A stretch of DNA of 8,706 nucleotides from CAYZXK01 sp964482395 (GCA_964482395.1 CAYZXK010000107.1:1-8706); one strand, 5' to 3'. Shown: positions 1-7,197, counted from the first letter of the stretch. Program-made: numbers and translations. Notes: generated from the sequence alone by a model not told the origin.

Positions 1-476
1 GCGCTGGCCAGCTCGACCAGGTTGCGGGGCGGATCGTCGGCCAGGGCGAGCAACTCGACGAAGCACACCTTGCGGATCGGGACGGTCTTCAGCGCCGCCC
101 AGCTCAGATTACGCCGGGACACGTCCCCCACGCAGGTCACCCCGGCCCGCAGGCATTCCCAGGCCCCGTCCCACACTGCCTGCCGCTCTCGCTCCACCTG
201 CCCGGCCGCCCGGCGAAGTCGGACCAGTCCTGGCAGCCAGTCCCAGAGCGGGCCGGGCCGCAGCCGGCCGGCGTAGCAGGTCAATTCCAGGTGCGTATGG
301 GGGTTGATCAAGCCGGGCGTCAAAACTGCCTCGCCCAGCTCGATCACCTCTTCCCCGTAACTTGGCTGCGGCTGGCCGCTTCCGATCGAGACGATCTCCC
401 GACCGACGATCCGCACGAATCCGTCTCGGATCGCTGGTCCGGCGACCGGCACTACCCAGGCGGCCTTCAGTATCAC
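1..476 (-). CDS. Amidohydrolase, aminofutalosine deaminase-like (N-terminal part, cut by window edge)
   Basis: Metal-dependent amidohydrolase superfamily (COG0402-type deaminases), 158 residues visible; the C-terminal barrel lies off the left edge. Seen: an N-terminal beta-sandwich segment (about 1-50), then the metal-binding motif PGLINPHTHLEL with His60 and His62, followed by a WDWL stretch (78-81) and AGVTCVGDVS (111-120). The general pattern of HTHLE, a short tryptophan segment and GVT.VGD resembles aminofutalosine deaminases of the futalosine menaquinone route and related chlorohydrolase-like deaminases; the substrate is inferred, not shown. The start is the GTG that overlaps the stop of the MTAP-like gene (GTGA), with an AGGGG ribosome site 10 bases upstream, so translational coupling is likely. 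Upstream extension in this frame is possible but would overlap the preceding gene. The downstream catalytic His and Asp cannot be checked here. Superfamily sure; deaminase subtype tentative. Confidence 0.85.
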   Translation of the reverse strand, partial: MILKAAWVVPVAGPAIRDGFVRIVGREIVSIGSGQPQPSYGEEVIELGEAVLTPGLINPHTHLELTCYAGRLRPGPLWDWLPGLVRLRRAAGQVERERQAVWDGAWECLRAGVTCVGDVSRRNLSWAALKTVPIRKVCFVELLALADDPPRNLVELAS

Positions 477-1372
477 CAGACGCCCACCCCTGAGCCGGTG
501 GCGGTCGCCCCGGGGCCGAACCAGGTTCGCCAATCCACCCCGAGTTCTCCCGCCCGGAGGTACCCGCTCATTGAGTTCTGGCAGTTGCAGGTCGCGGTCG
601 TTTCTGTCAGGGCCTGGCAGAACCGCTCCAGCAATCGGGGCATTCGTTCGACCGCCGCTCGGGCCCGCTGGCGTTCGACCTCTTCAGGCAGGACTCGTCC
701 ATCCTCGAAAGGCCGGTAGTTGGTGCCGTCTTCGGCGTAGCGTCGAACATAGCAGAGGCTGGCGTAGCACATCTGCAACTCTTTGGCCAAAAAGACTTCC
801 GGGGCCAGGACCTGTCCAAGCAGCTCGCCGCCGACGGCGGCATACTTGCGAGTCTCGGCCGGGGTCTCGTGCCGCGGACCTTCCACGCACACGTACACTC
901 CGCGGCCGGCAAACTCGCATTTCTCCTGCTCCAATACTCCGATCAGCACCTTCCGCAAGCTCGGGCAGAAGACCGGCCATTGGCGCAGGTGCCCGAAGCC
1001 GCGGTCCTCAAAAAACGTCTGCGGCCGACTGACCGTCTCGTCCACCAGGTCGTCCACTACCACGTACTGGCCGATCTTGAAGTTGTGGCTGATGGCTCGG
1101 GTCTCGCTCCAGGAGACGATCGCCTGGGTCCCCAGGTCTTTGAGGGCGTAGATGTTGGCCCGGTAGTTAACGAAGCTGGGGGTCCGGTCGTAGCCGCTCT
1201 CCCCGTGCCGCGACAGGAAGAAGAAGCTGGTCCCCGGGCACAGGCAGCGATAGATGGGCTGCGAGTTGCCGAAAGGGGTCGCCCGCGGTCCCAGTCGCTC
1301 AGCCATCAGGGTCCCCTCCCGCAACAGGTTGTACGCGTCTCGCCCGCCTATACACGCCAGGGTTATCGACAT
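473..1372 (-). CDS. Divergent MTAP / purine nucleoside phosphorylase family protein
   Basis: A 299-residue protein of the 5'-methylthioadenosine phosphorylase family (COG0005). Clear family landmarks: IGG (8-10), PFG (33-35), SRHG (54-57), VNYRANIYALK (68-78), FCPSLR (135-140), EGPR (164-167) and PEVFLAKE (191-198), then CYAS (202-205). However, residues that bind phosphate and purine in characterised MTAPs are changed: GGTG is GGRD, the acceptor-loop TTACGS is SWSETR, the NMTTVPE region is GQVLAPE, and the TDYD purine loop is RRYAED. The C-terminal part after about residue 215 is also unlike canonical MTAP. It may therefore act on another nucleoside or have lost phosphorylase activity. ATG is supported by AGGAG 7 bases upstream. 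Its stop overlaps the amidohydrolase start, pointing to a joint role in nucleoside handling. Family sure, reaction unknown. Confidence 0.88.
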   Translation of the reverse strand: MSITLACIGGRDAYNLLREGTLMAERLGPRATPFGNSQPIYRCLCPGTSFFFLSRHGESGYDRTPSFVNYRANIYALKDLGTQAIVSWSETRAISHNFKIGQYVVVDDLVDETVSRPQTFFEDRGFGHLRQWPVFCPSLRKVLIGVLEQEKCEFAGRGVYVCVEGPRHETPAETRKYAAVGGELLGQVLAPEVFLAKELQMCYASLCYVRRYAEDGTNYRPFEDGRVLPEEVERQRARAAVERMPRLLERFCQALTETTATCNCQNSMSGYLRAGELGVDWRTWFGPGATATGSGVGVW

Positions 1373-1427
1373 GCATCCACTCCTGCCGGTGACCGCTTGT
1401 GCCCCGGGGCCGACCTGCGGCTTTCGA

Positions 1428-2741
1428 CTACAACTGCCGCACGTCGGCGGCGATGCTGTGCAGGTGATCCACCGCCCGCGGGGCGATCAACACTTCCAGA
1501 ACCGCACGCCCATCCTCGAATCGCCGACTTCGAATCTCGCCAAACCGCTCGAGGAAGCTCAAGGCCCGCCCATCCTGGGCTGGGACCGAGAGAGTCATCT
1601 GTCGCTGTTGGCCGCGCATGAACCGGTCTACCTGCTGGCGCAACACCTCCAGCCCCTGCCCGGTCCGGGCCGAGATCAGCAATCCATCCGGGCAGTCGCG
1701 CCTCAGGATGGTTAGGGCCGCCGGGTCTTTGATCACGTCGGCCTTGTTGAGCAGCAGCAGGACCGGCTTGTCGCCCACCCCCAATTCTCCGAGCACCTGC
1801 CTGACGGCGTGAATCTGAGTCCTGGCCTGCGGGTTGGCCGCGTCGGCCACGTGCAGCAGCAGATCCGCGTGGATGGCCTCTTCCAGCGTGGCCCGGAAGG
1901 ACGCGACCAGATGATGCGGCAGGTCGCGGATGAACCCGACCGTATCGGACAGCAGCACGAAGCGGCCATTGCCCAGATCCCAACGGCGGGTAAGCGTGTC
2001 CAGGGTGGCGAAGAGTCGATCTTCGGTATGCGCCCCGGCCTGGGTGAGCGCGTTCATGAGCGTGCTCTTGCCGGCGTTGGTATAGCCCACCAACGAGACG
2101 GTATAGAAGTTCTTGCGGGCGCGGACCTGTCGGAGCTTGCGGCGGTCGATCTCGGCGATCTGCCGTTTGAGCATCGAGATGCGTCTCTCGACCAGCCGTC
2201 GATCGATCTCGATCTGGCTTTCGCCCGGGCCGCGGGTTCCGATTCCGCCGACCACTCCCGCTCCAGTGGCTCCGCCCGCCCCGGCGATCCGCTCCAGATG
2301 CGTCCACATGCCGCGCAGCCGCGGCGCGGTGTACTCGAGCTGGGCCAGTTCGACCTGCAAGCAGGCTTCCCGGGTCCGGGCCCGCGAGGCGAAGATGTCC
2401 AGGATCAGCTCGCTGCGGTCCAGCACCTTCCGGTCAACCGCCTGCTCGATTTCGCGAATCTGCGATGGGCTCAGGTCGTTGTCGAAGATGATCACGTCGG
2501 CGTCATACGCCTCGGCCCGCTGTCGGATTTCTTCCAGTTTCCCCTGGCCCACGCAAGTAGCCGGGTGATAGGCCTTGCGCCGCTGGACTGCCCGGCCCAC
2601 CACGATCGCGCCGGCCGACCGGGCCAATTCCGCCAGTTCGGCCAGCGGGTCATCCTCGAGCCGGCAGTCGTCGAAGATGACCTTTACCAACAGCGCCCTT
2701 TCACGCCGAACCGACCAGTTCTCACGCGGGCTGACCGACAT
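1428..2741 (-). CDS. hflX: GTPase HflX
   Basis: HflX, a GTPase of the OBG-HflX group that binds the 50S ribosome; in characterised bacteria it splits stalled or heat-damaged ribosomes. The 437 residues are a usual length. Seen: N-terminal HflX domain with VGQGKLEEI (64-72) and a charged helical region through about 150; a glycine-rich linker; the family signature GGIGTRGPGE (165-174); then the G domain with G1 GYTNAGKST (219-227), FATLD (244-248), G3 DTVGF (266-270), G4 NKAD (332-335) and G5 SA (357-358); and a C-terminal subdomain (about 375-437). The switch region reads FATLDTLTRR where many homologues have a proline after FATLD. The ATG at 2741 has little ribosome site; an in-frame TTG at codon 18 (2690) has GAAAGG upstream and is an alternative start. 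It is 57 bases after the TPR gene and 55 before the MTAP-like gene. Confidence 0.97.
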   Translation of the reverse strand: MSVSPRENWSVRRERALLVKVIFDDCRLEDDPLAELAELARSAGAIVVGRAVQRRKAYHPATCVGQGKLEEIRQRAEAYDADVIIFDNDLSPSQIREIEQAVDRKVLDRSELILDIFASRARTREACLQVELAQLEYTAPRLRGMWTHLERIAGAGGATGAGVVGGIGTRGPGESQIEIDRRLVERRISMLKRQIAEIDRRKLRQVRARKNFYTVSLVGYTNAGKSTLMNALTQAGAHTEDRLFATLDTLTRRWDLGNGRFVLLSDTVGFIRDLPHHLVASFRATLEEAIHADLLLHVADAANPQARTQIHAVRQVLGELGVGDKPVLLLLNKADVIKDPAALTILRRDCPDGLLISARTGQGLEVLRQQVDRFMRGQQRQMTLSVPAQDGRALSFLERFGEIRSRRFEDGRAVLEVLIAPRAVDHLHSIAADVRQL

Positions 2742-2798
2742 CTCTCATAGTTTACCACATGGGCCTGTCCGAAGGCGGCCTGTGACCTCCCACTCCGG

Positions 2799-4415
2799 TT
2801 ATCGGGGCTCGGCTGAAGCCGCTCGGCCGGCCAGCCGCTCCATTTCGTCCGCAGTGAACAGCCCTAATAGGACTTCGGTCTGCTTGGCCTCCTCCAAGTA
2901 CCGGGGGTCCAGTTGGAAAGCGGTTTGCAAAGCTTGGGCTGCGGCCTGGGCTTGCGACAGCTTGGCATGCCCGACGGCCCGCAGGAAATGGGCCGAGGCC
3001 CGACGCGGGTTGATGGCCACCGCCTGAGCCAGGTGCTCCAGCCCCAGTTTCACGTCTCCTTCGTCGATCTCCAGGACGGCCAGTCCCTCCCAGGCGGCGG
3101 CCATCCTCGGGGTCCGGGCCAGAGCGTTCTTCAGATGCGATTTGGCCGTGCTGGTTCGGCCGGTCCGGGCCTCAAGCGATCCCAGGTAGTAATGAGCTTG
3201 CGCGCGGTCGGGGGCGAGTTGGGCCGCTTGCTGCAACACCTCCCGGGCCGCTTCCGGCTGCTGGGCCAGCATCAGGGTCACGCCACGCCAGACCTCGATC
3301 TCGTATTGATCCGGACCGGGCCACCGCCAAGGAAGCTGGTCGTCCGGGAGCCCTTTCCGGACGCCTTCGGGAGCGGTTTCCGCCACCAGGCCATCCAGGA
3401 TCGCCAAGGCTTCCACGTTTCGTCCCTGATTGCTCAGTGAGACTGCCGTCAGGAAGCTATGTTCCGCAGCCAGTTTCGGCGGCACCTCACTCACCTCGCT
3501 GAGCACGGTTGCCAGCCTTGACCAGTCCTCCAGTTCAAGCAACACGCGGGCCAGCACCAGTTGATCATATGTTGCCGGCGGGATAGCCACTTGCTCCAGG
3601 GTCTGGTCCGCTCCTGCGGGGTCGTCGCCGGCCAGAAGCGCCGCAGCCAGCAGCACTGTCCCGACCGGACTACCCTGCTCGACCAGCCGACTCGCGATGG
3701 GCAGGGCCTCCTCGACCCGCCCAACGGCCAGCAAACAGCGGGCGGAAACCTCCCAATACGTGGTCAGCGACTGGCCGGCAGCCTCCGCCTGCCGGGCGAA
3801 GGTCTCCGCAGCCAGGTCTCGGCCGAGGAGCCGGGCCAGGCACGCTAGGCGCATCCAGATCGCCCCGCTCCACTGCACCCGGTCCAACTGGTTGAGTGCC
3901 TGCCCCACTAGCTCCGCCGCCCCCTGCGGATCGAGTACATCGGCCACCGTAGCCGGCTCAGGGGTTATCAGCTCGTCCAGTCGGGCCCCAATAGCGTCTT
4001 CAGACAGTTCGGTCTGCTGCTCGGCCGGTGAGGCCGGTGGCGGGGTGGCATCCTGGGTGGCAGCCGGCGGCCGCCGGACGACCGCAGGTGGTGGCCGAGG
4101 TGGCTCCCGGGGCACCTCCCTGGGCGTTGGTGACCGAGTGACTGCTCGACCAGTCTCCGCTCCGGTCGGGCCGATCAAACCGTCGCCAGCCTTAAGCCGA
4201 TCGAGGTCCTGCCTCAGGGCTTCCACGTTCGCGGTCAGATCGTCGACCACCCGGACCTGTCGCCGGACAGCGGCATGGGTGAGCAGGACCGCAACGACCA
4301 AGGCGATCAGCAGCATTGCGGTGCTGACCAGCCAGTAAACATACAGGCGTTCGACGGCGTCGGGCGGCCGGGGGGAACGAGGAGGCGTGTGCGATGAACG
4401 CTGGTCAGCAGGCAT
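2799..4415 (-). CDS. Membrane-anchored TPR protein
   Basis: A 538-residue protein that I cannot assign to a named family. Seen: a short proline-rich cytoplasmic-side start, one hydrophobic segment (about 26-46), a short likely coiled coil (about 56-76, heptad-like VDDLTANVEALRQDLDRLK), a long Pro/Arg/Ala-rich linker (about 93-131), then an all-helical region. Helical repeats are loose between 165 and 345 and become clear TPRs at about 373-402, 405-436, 439-470 and 473-504 (for example AHYYLGSLEARTGR and ALQTAFQLDP endings). This suggests a single-pass anchor carrying a TPR scaffold on a flexible stalk; which side of the membrane the repeats face is not certain, though the many N-terminal arginines favour an inside N terminus and external repeats. 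ATG has GGGAG 8 bases upstream and follows the preceding stop by only 4 bases, so it is surely cotranscribed with the dnaJ-like gene and the small membrane protein. Confidence 0.9.
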   Translation of the reverse strand: MPADQRSSHTPPRSPRPPDAVERLYVYWLVSTAMLLIALVVAVLLTHAAVRRQVRVVDDLTANVEALRQDLDRLKAGDGLIGPTGAETGRAVTRSPTPREVPREPPRPPPAVVRRPPAATQDATPPPASPAEQQTELSEDAIGARLDELITPEPATVADVLDPQGAAELVGQALNQLDRVQWSGAIWMRLACLARLLGRDLAAETFARQAEAAGQSLTTYWEVSARCLLAVGRVEEALPIASRLVEQGSPVGTVLLAAALLAGDDPAGADQTLEQVAIPPATYDQLVLARVLLELEDWSRLATVLSEVSEVPPKLAAEHSFLTAVSLSNQGRNVEALAILDGLVAETAPEGVRKGLPDDQLPWRWPGPDQYEIEVWRGVTLMLAQQPEAAREVLQQAAQLAPDRAQAHYYLGSLEARTGRTSTAKSHLKNALARTPRMAAAWEGLAVLEIDEGDVKLGLEHLAQAVAINPRRASAHFLRAVGHAKLSQAQAAAQALQTAFQLDPRYLEEAKQTEVLLGLFTADEMERLAGRAASAEPR

Positions 4416-4419
4416 TTGG

Positions 4420-4881
4420 TCAACTCCCGGATTGGGGATTTGGGGGATCGGTGGGCCACCGAGGCTGATCCGGCCCGCCGGTCGGCCCCTCGGGCTGGTC
4501 GTCGGCCTGATCCTCCGCAGTTGCAGCGGAAATCTGGTCCTCGGTCAGTCGGTATCGGCTCCAGGCGTCCACATACGGGGTGGGGCTGCCCCCCAGGCGC
4601 GAGCGGGCCACCCACCGTCCCACTCGCAGAAGCACGTATGTGCCGATAACGAAGAGTAGAGCGAGCAGGGCCGAGACCAGCAGTATCGTCAGCAGCGCAG
4701 CCAGCCGCCGGACGTCGGTGGTAAGTCGCCCGGCACCCTCCCGGCCCGGGTCAATTCCGCCGGGGCCGAGCCGGTCCTGACCCAGGACTAGGTAGACTGC
4801 GGTACCAATGGTGACCAGTAGAACCGCCAGCCCCGCCAGCAAGGCGGTGCGGCCAAGTGGGCGGTGACGGGGCGACCACAT
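4420..4881 (-). CDS. Small two-helix membrane protein, unknown function
   Basis: A 153-residue hypothetical protein. Two hydrophobic segments are plain: about 12-33 (ALLAGLAVLLVTIGTAVYLVL) and about 60-86 (ending FVIGTYVLLRVGRW), separated by a polar loop; the C-terminal tail (about 95-153) is soluble, acidic and then Pro/Gly-rich. The tail holds TPYVDAWSRYRLTED (101-115), which looks like the most constrained part. The reading frame is open up to 5019, but the extension overlaps the dnaJ-like gene in another frame and has shadow-like composition, so I start at the ATG at 4881, 10 bases after the dnaJ-like stop. It has no obvious strong ribosome site, so coupling to the upstream stop is likely. 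It ends 4 bases before the TPR gene. Function unknown; placement suggests it works with the membrane TPR protein. Confidence 0.8.
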   Translation of the reverse strand: MWSPRHRPLGRTALLAGLAVLLVTIGTAVYLVLGQDRLGPGGIDPGREGAGRLTTDVRRLAALLTILLVSALLALLFVIGTYVLLRVGRWVARSRLGGSPTPYVDAWSRYRLTEDQISAATAEDQADDQPEGPTGGPDQPRWPTDPPNPQSGS

Positions 4882-4891
4882 CAAACACGTC

Positions 4892-5833
4892 TCACTTGGA
4901 CCAGCCCAGGTTTTGACGTGGGCTCTGGCCCAGCTCGCGCTCCAGCTCCATGAGCAGTTGCCGGGCCCGTGGCGAGGGCTCCTTCGGCACCTGGATCCGT
5001 ACAATCGCGTACATGTCACCGCTCTGTCCGTTGCGATCGCGTAAGCCGCGACCCCGGAGGCGCAGCTTGGTTCCGCTGGACGTTCCCGGCGGCACCTTGA
5101 CGACCGTGAATCCCTCCAGGGTGGGGATCTCGACCTGGGTGCCCAGGGTGGCCTCGCTGAAGGTCAGCGGGAGATCAAGCAGAATATCCAGCCCTTCTCT
5201 GCGGAAGTAGGGGTGTGGACGAACGCGGCAGGTGATCATGAGGTCGCCCCGCCCGCCGGGGCCTTCCTGCCCTTTTCCGCGGACCCGGACACGTTGCCCG
5301 TCCCCGACCCCCGGGGGGATGCGGACTCGAATCTGCTCTGCCCCGCCGGTGGAATCAGTTCCGGGCAGCCGGAGTTCGCGGATGGTGCCGCGGGCGGCCT
5401 CCTCGAATGACAATTCGATCGTGTGTTCCAGGTCTGCCCCGCGTGGCATGGCCGAGCGGGCCGTGGAACGGCGACGGCCGTGCCCGACGCCGGTGCGGCT
5501 GAAAAACTGCTCGAATATGCTGGTCAGGTCGCCCAGCGAGCCGAAGTCGAACGAGAGGTCCTCGAAGGGGAACCCCGTGCTGGTGGTCCAGGTCCGCACG
5601 TCGGGCGCCGGTCCGCCGGCCCCGAATCGATCGTACTGGGCACGCCGCTCCGGATCGCCTAGTACCTCGTACGCCGCATGCACCTCCTTGAAGCGCTGTT
5701 CGGCACTCTTGTCGTTCGGATTGCGGTCCGGGTGGTACTGCTTGGCCAGACGCCGGTAAGCCTGCTTGATCTCCTCCTGAGTGGCGTCTCGCCGAACTCC
5801 CAGAATCTGGTAGGGATCCTTGTTGACGCTCAT
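4892..5833 (-). CDS. Type II DnaJ / CbpA-like co-chaperone
   Basis: A J-domain co-chaperone that stimulates DnaK-type Hsp70 ATPase and delivers unfolded clients. The 313 residues match CbpA/type II proteins. Seen: J domain (about 6-70) with DPYQILGV, helix II EIKQAYRRLAKQY and the HPD motif at 34-36; a short Gly/Phe-rich segment (about 71-115, with GFPFEDLSFDFGSL); no zinc-finger CxxCxGxG repeats, which separates it from DnaJ type I; C-terminal domain I starting near 133 (HTIELSFEEAARG), IPPGVGDGQ (172-180), and domain II near 213-285 (LDILLDLPLTFSEATLG, VPPGTSSGTKLRLRG). No dnaK or grpE lies in the window, so its Hsp70 partner is elsewhere. The ATG start sits 2 bases after an inverted repeat (see separate entry), with no good ribosome site close by. 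It is 36 bases downstream of the thioredoxin-fold gene. Confidence 0.95.
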   Translation of the reverse strand: MSVNKDPYQILGVRRDATQEEIKQAYRRLAKQYHPDRNPNDKSAEQRFKEVHAAYEVLGDPERRAQYDRFGAGGPAPDVRTWTTSTGFPFEDLSFDFGSLGDLTSIFEQFFSRTGVGHGRRRSTARSAMPRGADLEHTIELSFEEAARGTIRELRLPGTDSTGGAEQIRVRIPPGVGDGQRVRVRGKGQEGPGGRGDLMITCRVRPHPYFRREGLDILLDLPLTFSEATLGTQVEIPTLEGFTVVKVPPGTSSGTKLRLRGRGLRDRNGQSGDMYAIVRIQVPKEPSPRARQLLMELERELGQSPRQNLGWSK

Positions 5834-5835
5834 GT

Positions 5836-5856
5836 GGGACCCGCTGCGACGGTCCC
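5836..5856 (-). promoter_or_regulatory. Inverted repeat / mRNA hairpin in front of dnaJ-like start
   Basis: Perfect 6-base arms GGGACC and GGTCCC separated by 9 bases, ending 2 bases before the dnaJ-like ATG on the transcribed strand. With one bulge a seventh G-C pair forms. In the message it would cover the place where a ribosome site should be and hide the left-arm GGGGGA. It could be a translational control hairpin or a processing site. No U-run follows, so it is not a classical terminator. Structure seen; role inferred. Confidence 0.4.
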
Positions 5857-5869
5857 CCGGCCGAGTGAA

Positions 5870-7099
5870 TCAGGGCAGGCGGGCCAGTCGCTTGGCAGCT
5901 TCGTCGGCAAAGATTGTGTCGGCGTACTTGTCCAGCACCTCCCGATACAGCTCCCGGGCCTTGCTTACCCGGCCGGTCTGCTCGTACGCCTCCGCCTGCG
6001 ACAGCAGGGTGCGACAGGTGCGAGCGGCCTTATGATCACGCACGTAGTCCATCACCGCCGGGTTCTTCTGCATGCGCTCCAGGATGGTTTGGGCTTTCTC
6101 GGCAGTTTCAGTTGAAGAGTATTCGCTGACCAGAGTCTCCAGCTTTTCGTAGGCGGGCCCGAAGCGTCGGTCCCGGATCGCCTGCATGGCGGACGCCAGA
6201 ATGATTTCGGCCTGGCCCAGGTCCTCGTAGGTTCGCAGCAGCCGAGCCACCTCAGGATTCTTCTTTTCCAGGCTGGCCAGCTTCTGCTTGGAACTCTGGG
6301 CCACTTCGGCCCCGCGAAATTCACGCCGGACTTCCAGCAGCAGGGCTACCGCATCTTCGGCCCGACCCTGCTCCAGGGCGGCTTCGGCCCGAGCCAGCTT
6401 GTCGCGGCCGAGGGCCTCGATCAGATCGACCATGTCTTGGCAGCGGGAGTAGAGAGCATCACCACGCAGGGCATGATCGAGGGCCTTGTTGGCGGCCTCC
6501 AGTGCTTCCCGGCTCCGGTCGGCCCGCAGGGCCCGTCGCGCCTGAGCCAGGTAGGCTTCGGCCCGAGCGGCCTCTTCCGGATGGGTCCGGGTGGGCGGCG
6601 TCTCACTGGCGACCCGTCGAATCTCGTCGACCAGCCTCTGGCCGCCCTTCTCGCCGGGCCAGCCGGCAAAGGCGATTTTCCCGGCCGGGTCGAGGATGAT
6701 CACCCGCGGAAACGACGTCAGCTCATAATCGTCGAAGGTCTTCTTGGCCTCCAGAGCGATGGGGAAAAAGACCTTGGTCTTGGTCACCATATCCTCGACC
6801 CGTTTCCGGTCCGAGTCGGTGACGCCGATCAGAAACACACCCGCTTTCCGTCCGTACGGCGAGGCGTTGACCAGGGTCATGAGCGGAAGGATCTCCTCGC
6901 CGCCGGAATGCCAGGAAACCCAGCAGAACAGGACTACGATCATCCCGCGACACTCGGCCAAAGAAATCGGCTGACCGTCGGTATTCATCCAATCTTTGGC
7001 TTCGATGTCCGGGGCGTAGGACCCGACTGGTGGGTCCGCTCGGCCGGCGGTGCCGCCCGCCACCGCCAGGCACACGATTGCCGCGATGATACTCCGCAT
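5870..7099 (-). CDS. Secreted TlpA-like thioredoxin-fold protein lacking CxxC, with C-terminal helical repeats
   Basis: A 409-residue exported protein. Seen: signal peptide (MRSIIAAIVCLAVAGGTAG, probable cleavage near residue 20-22); a thioredoxin/TlpA-like domain (about 24-165) with PDIEAKDW, then VVLFCWVSWHSGGEE, where TlpA proteins have WCxxC, and SFP (129-131) with the fold's cis-proline, followed by RVIILDPAGKIAFAGW. The active-site cysteines are replaced (WHSGG at 63-67), so thiol oxidoreductase chemistry is not expected; a binding or scaffold role is more likely. The C-terminal half (about 175-409) is all-helical with TPR-like repeats (AYLAQARRALRADRSREALEAAN; AEAALEQGRAEDAVALL; SQAEAYEQTGRVSKARELY). 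ATG has a strong GGAGG 6 bases upstream and a promoter about 60 bases upstream. It is first in the leftward array. Fold confident, function unknown. Confidence 0.92.
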   Translation of the reverse strand: MRSIIAAIVCLAVAGGTAGRADPPVGSYAPDIEAKDWMNTDGQPISLAECRGMIVVLFCWVSWHSGGEEILPLMTLVNASPYGRKAGVFLIGVTDSDRKRVEDMVTKTKVFFPIALEAKKTFDDYELTSFPRVIILDPAGKIAFAGWPGEKGGQRLVDEIRRVASETPPTRTHPEEAARAEAYLAQARRALRADRSREALEAANKALDHALRGDALYSRCQDMVDLIEALGRDKLARAEAALEQGRAEDAVALLLEVRREFRGAEVAQSSKQKLASLEKKNPEVARLLRTYEDLGQAEIILASAMQAIRDRRFGPAYEKLETLVSEYSSTETAEKAQTILERMQKNPAVMDYVRDHKAARTCRTLLSQAEAYEQTGRVSKARELYREVLDKYADTIFADEAAKRLARLP

Positions 7100-7156
7100 C
7101 GATAACCTCCGAACATGCCCGGCCCCGCCGGCCTGGATGCCTCCCCGTCCGTTCTT

Positions 7157-7184
7157 CTTATACCCGGCGGCGGCCCGAACTCAA
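7157..7184 (-). promoter_or_regulatory. Probable sigma70-type promoter for leftward array
   Basis: On the minus strand TTGAGT (7184-7179) and TATAAG (7162-7157) are 16 bases apart, close to the consensus pair. The start of transcription would fall about 50 bases before the ATG at 7099, which has its own GGAGG. This is the best promoter match in the window and sits where the leftward operon should begin. Not tested by any computed score. Confidence 0.5.
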
Positions 7185-7197
7185 GCGCGGCGGGAGT

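Noticed and set aside
1401..1410. Palindrome GCCCCGGGGC between hflX and the MTAP-like gene
   Set aside because: Too short to make a useful hairpin with a loop, no U-run follows, and such words are common at this GC content.
869..1621. Plus-strand open frame of 250 codons
   Set aside because: Antisense to the MTAP-like gene and the end of hflX, with low-complexity Arg/Pro/Ala composition and no recognisable motif.
1809..2750. Long open frame on the plus strand (313 codons)
   Set aside because: It lies wholly antisense to hflX, whose motifs are unmistakable; in high-GC DNA the opposite strand of a real gene often stays open. Its translation shows no domain.
2742..2798. Possible terminator or internal promoter in front of hflX
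   Set aside because: No stem longer than a few bases and no U-run; TAAACT resembles a -10 box but has no -35 partner at proper spacing.
4882..5019. Upstream extension of the small membrane protein to 5019
   Set aside because: The extra 46 residues overlap the end of the dnaJ-like gene in another frame and are rich in Arg, Trp, Ser and Cys like a shadow frame; the ATG at 4881 fits the operon spacing.
5836..5856. CIRCE element for HrcA control
   Set aside because: The nine-base spacer matches but the arms GGGACC/GGTCCC are unlike TTAGCACTC/GAGTGCTAA and the site is inside an operon rather than at a promoter.
6437..7105. Plus-strand open frame of 222 codons
   Set aside because: Mirror of the thioredoxin-fold gene, which has a signal peptide, promoter and GGAGG; no motifs on this strand.
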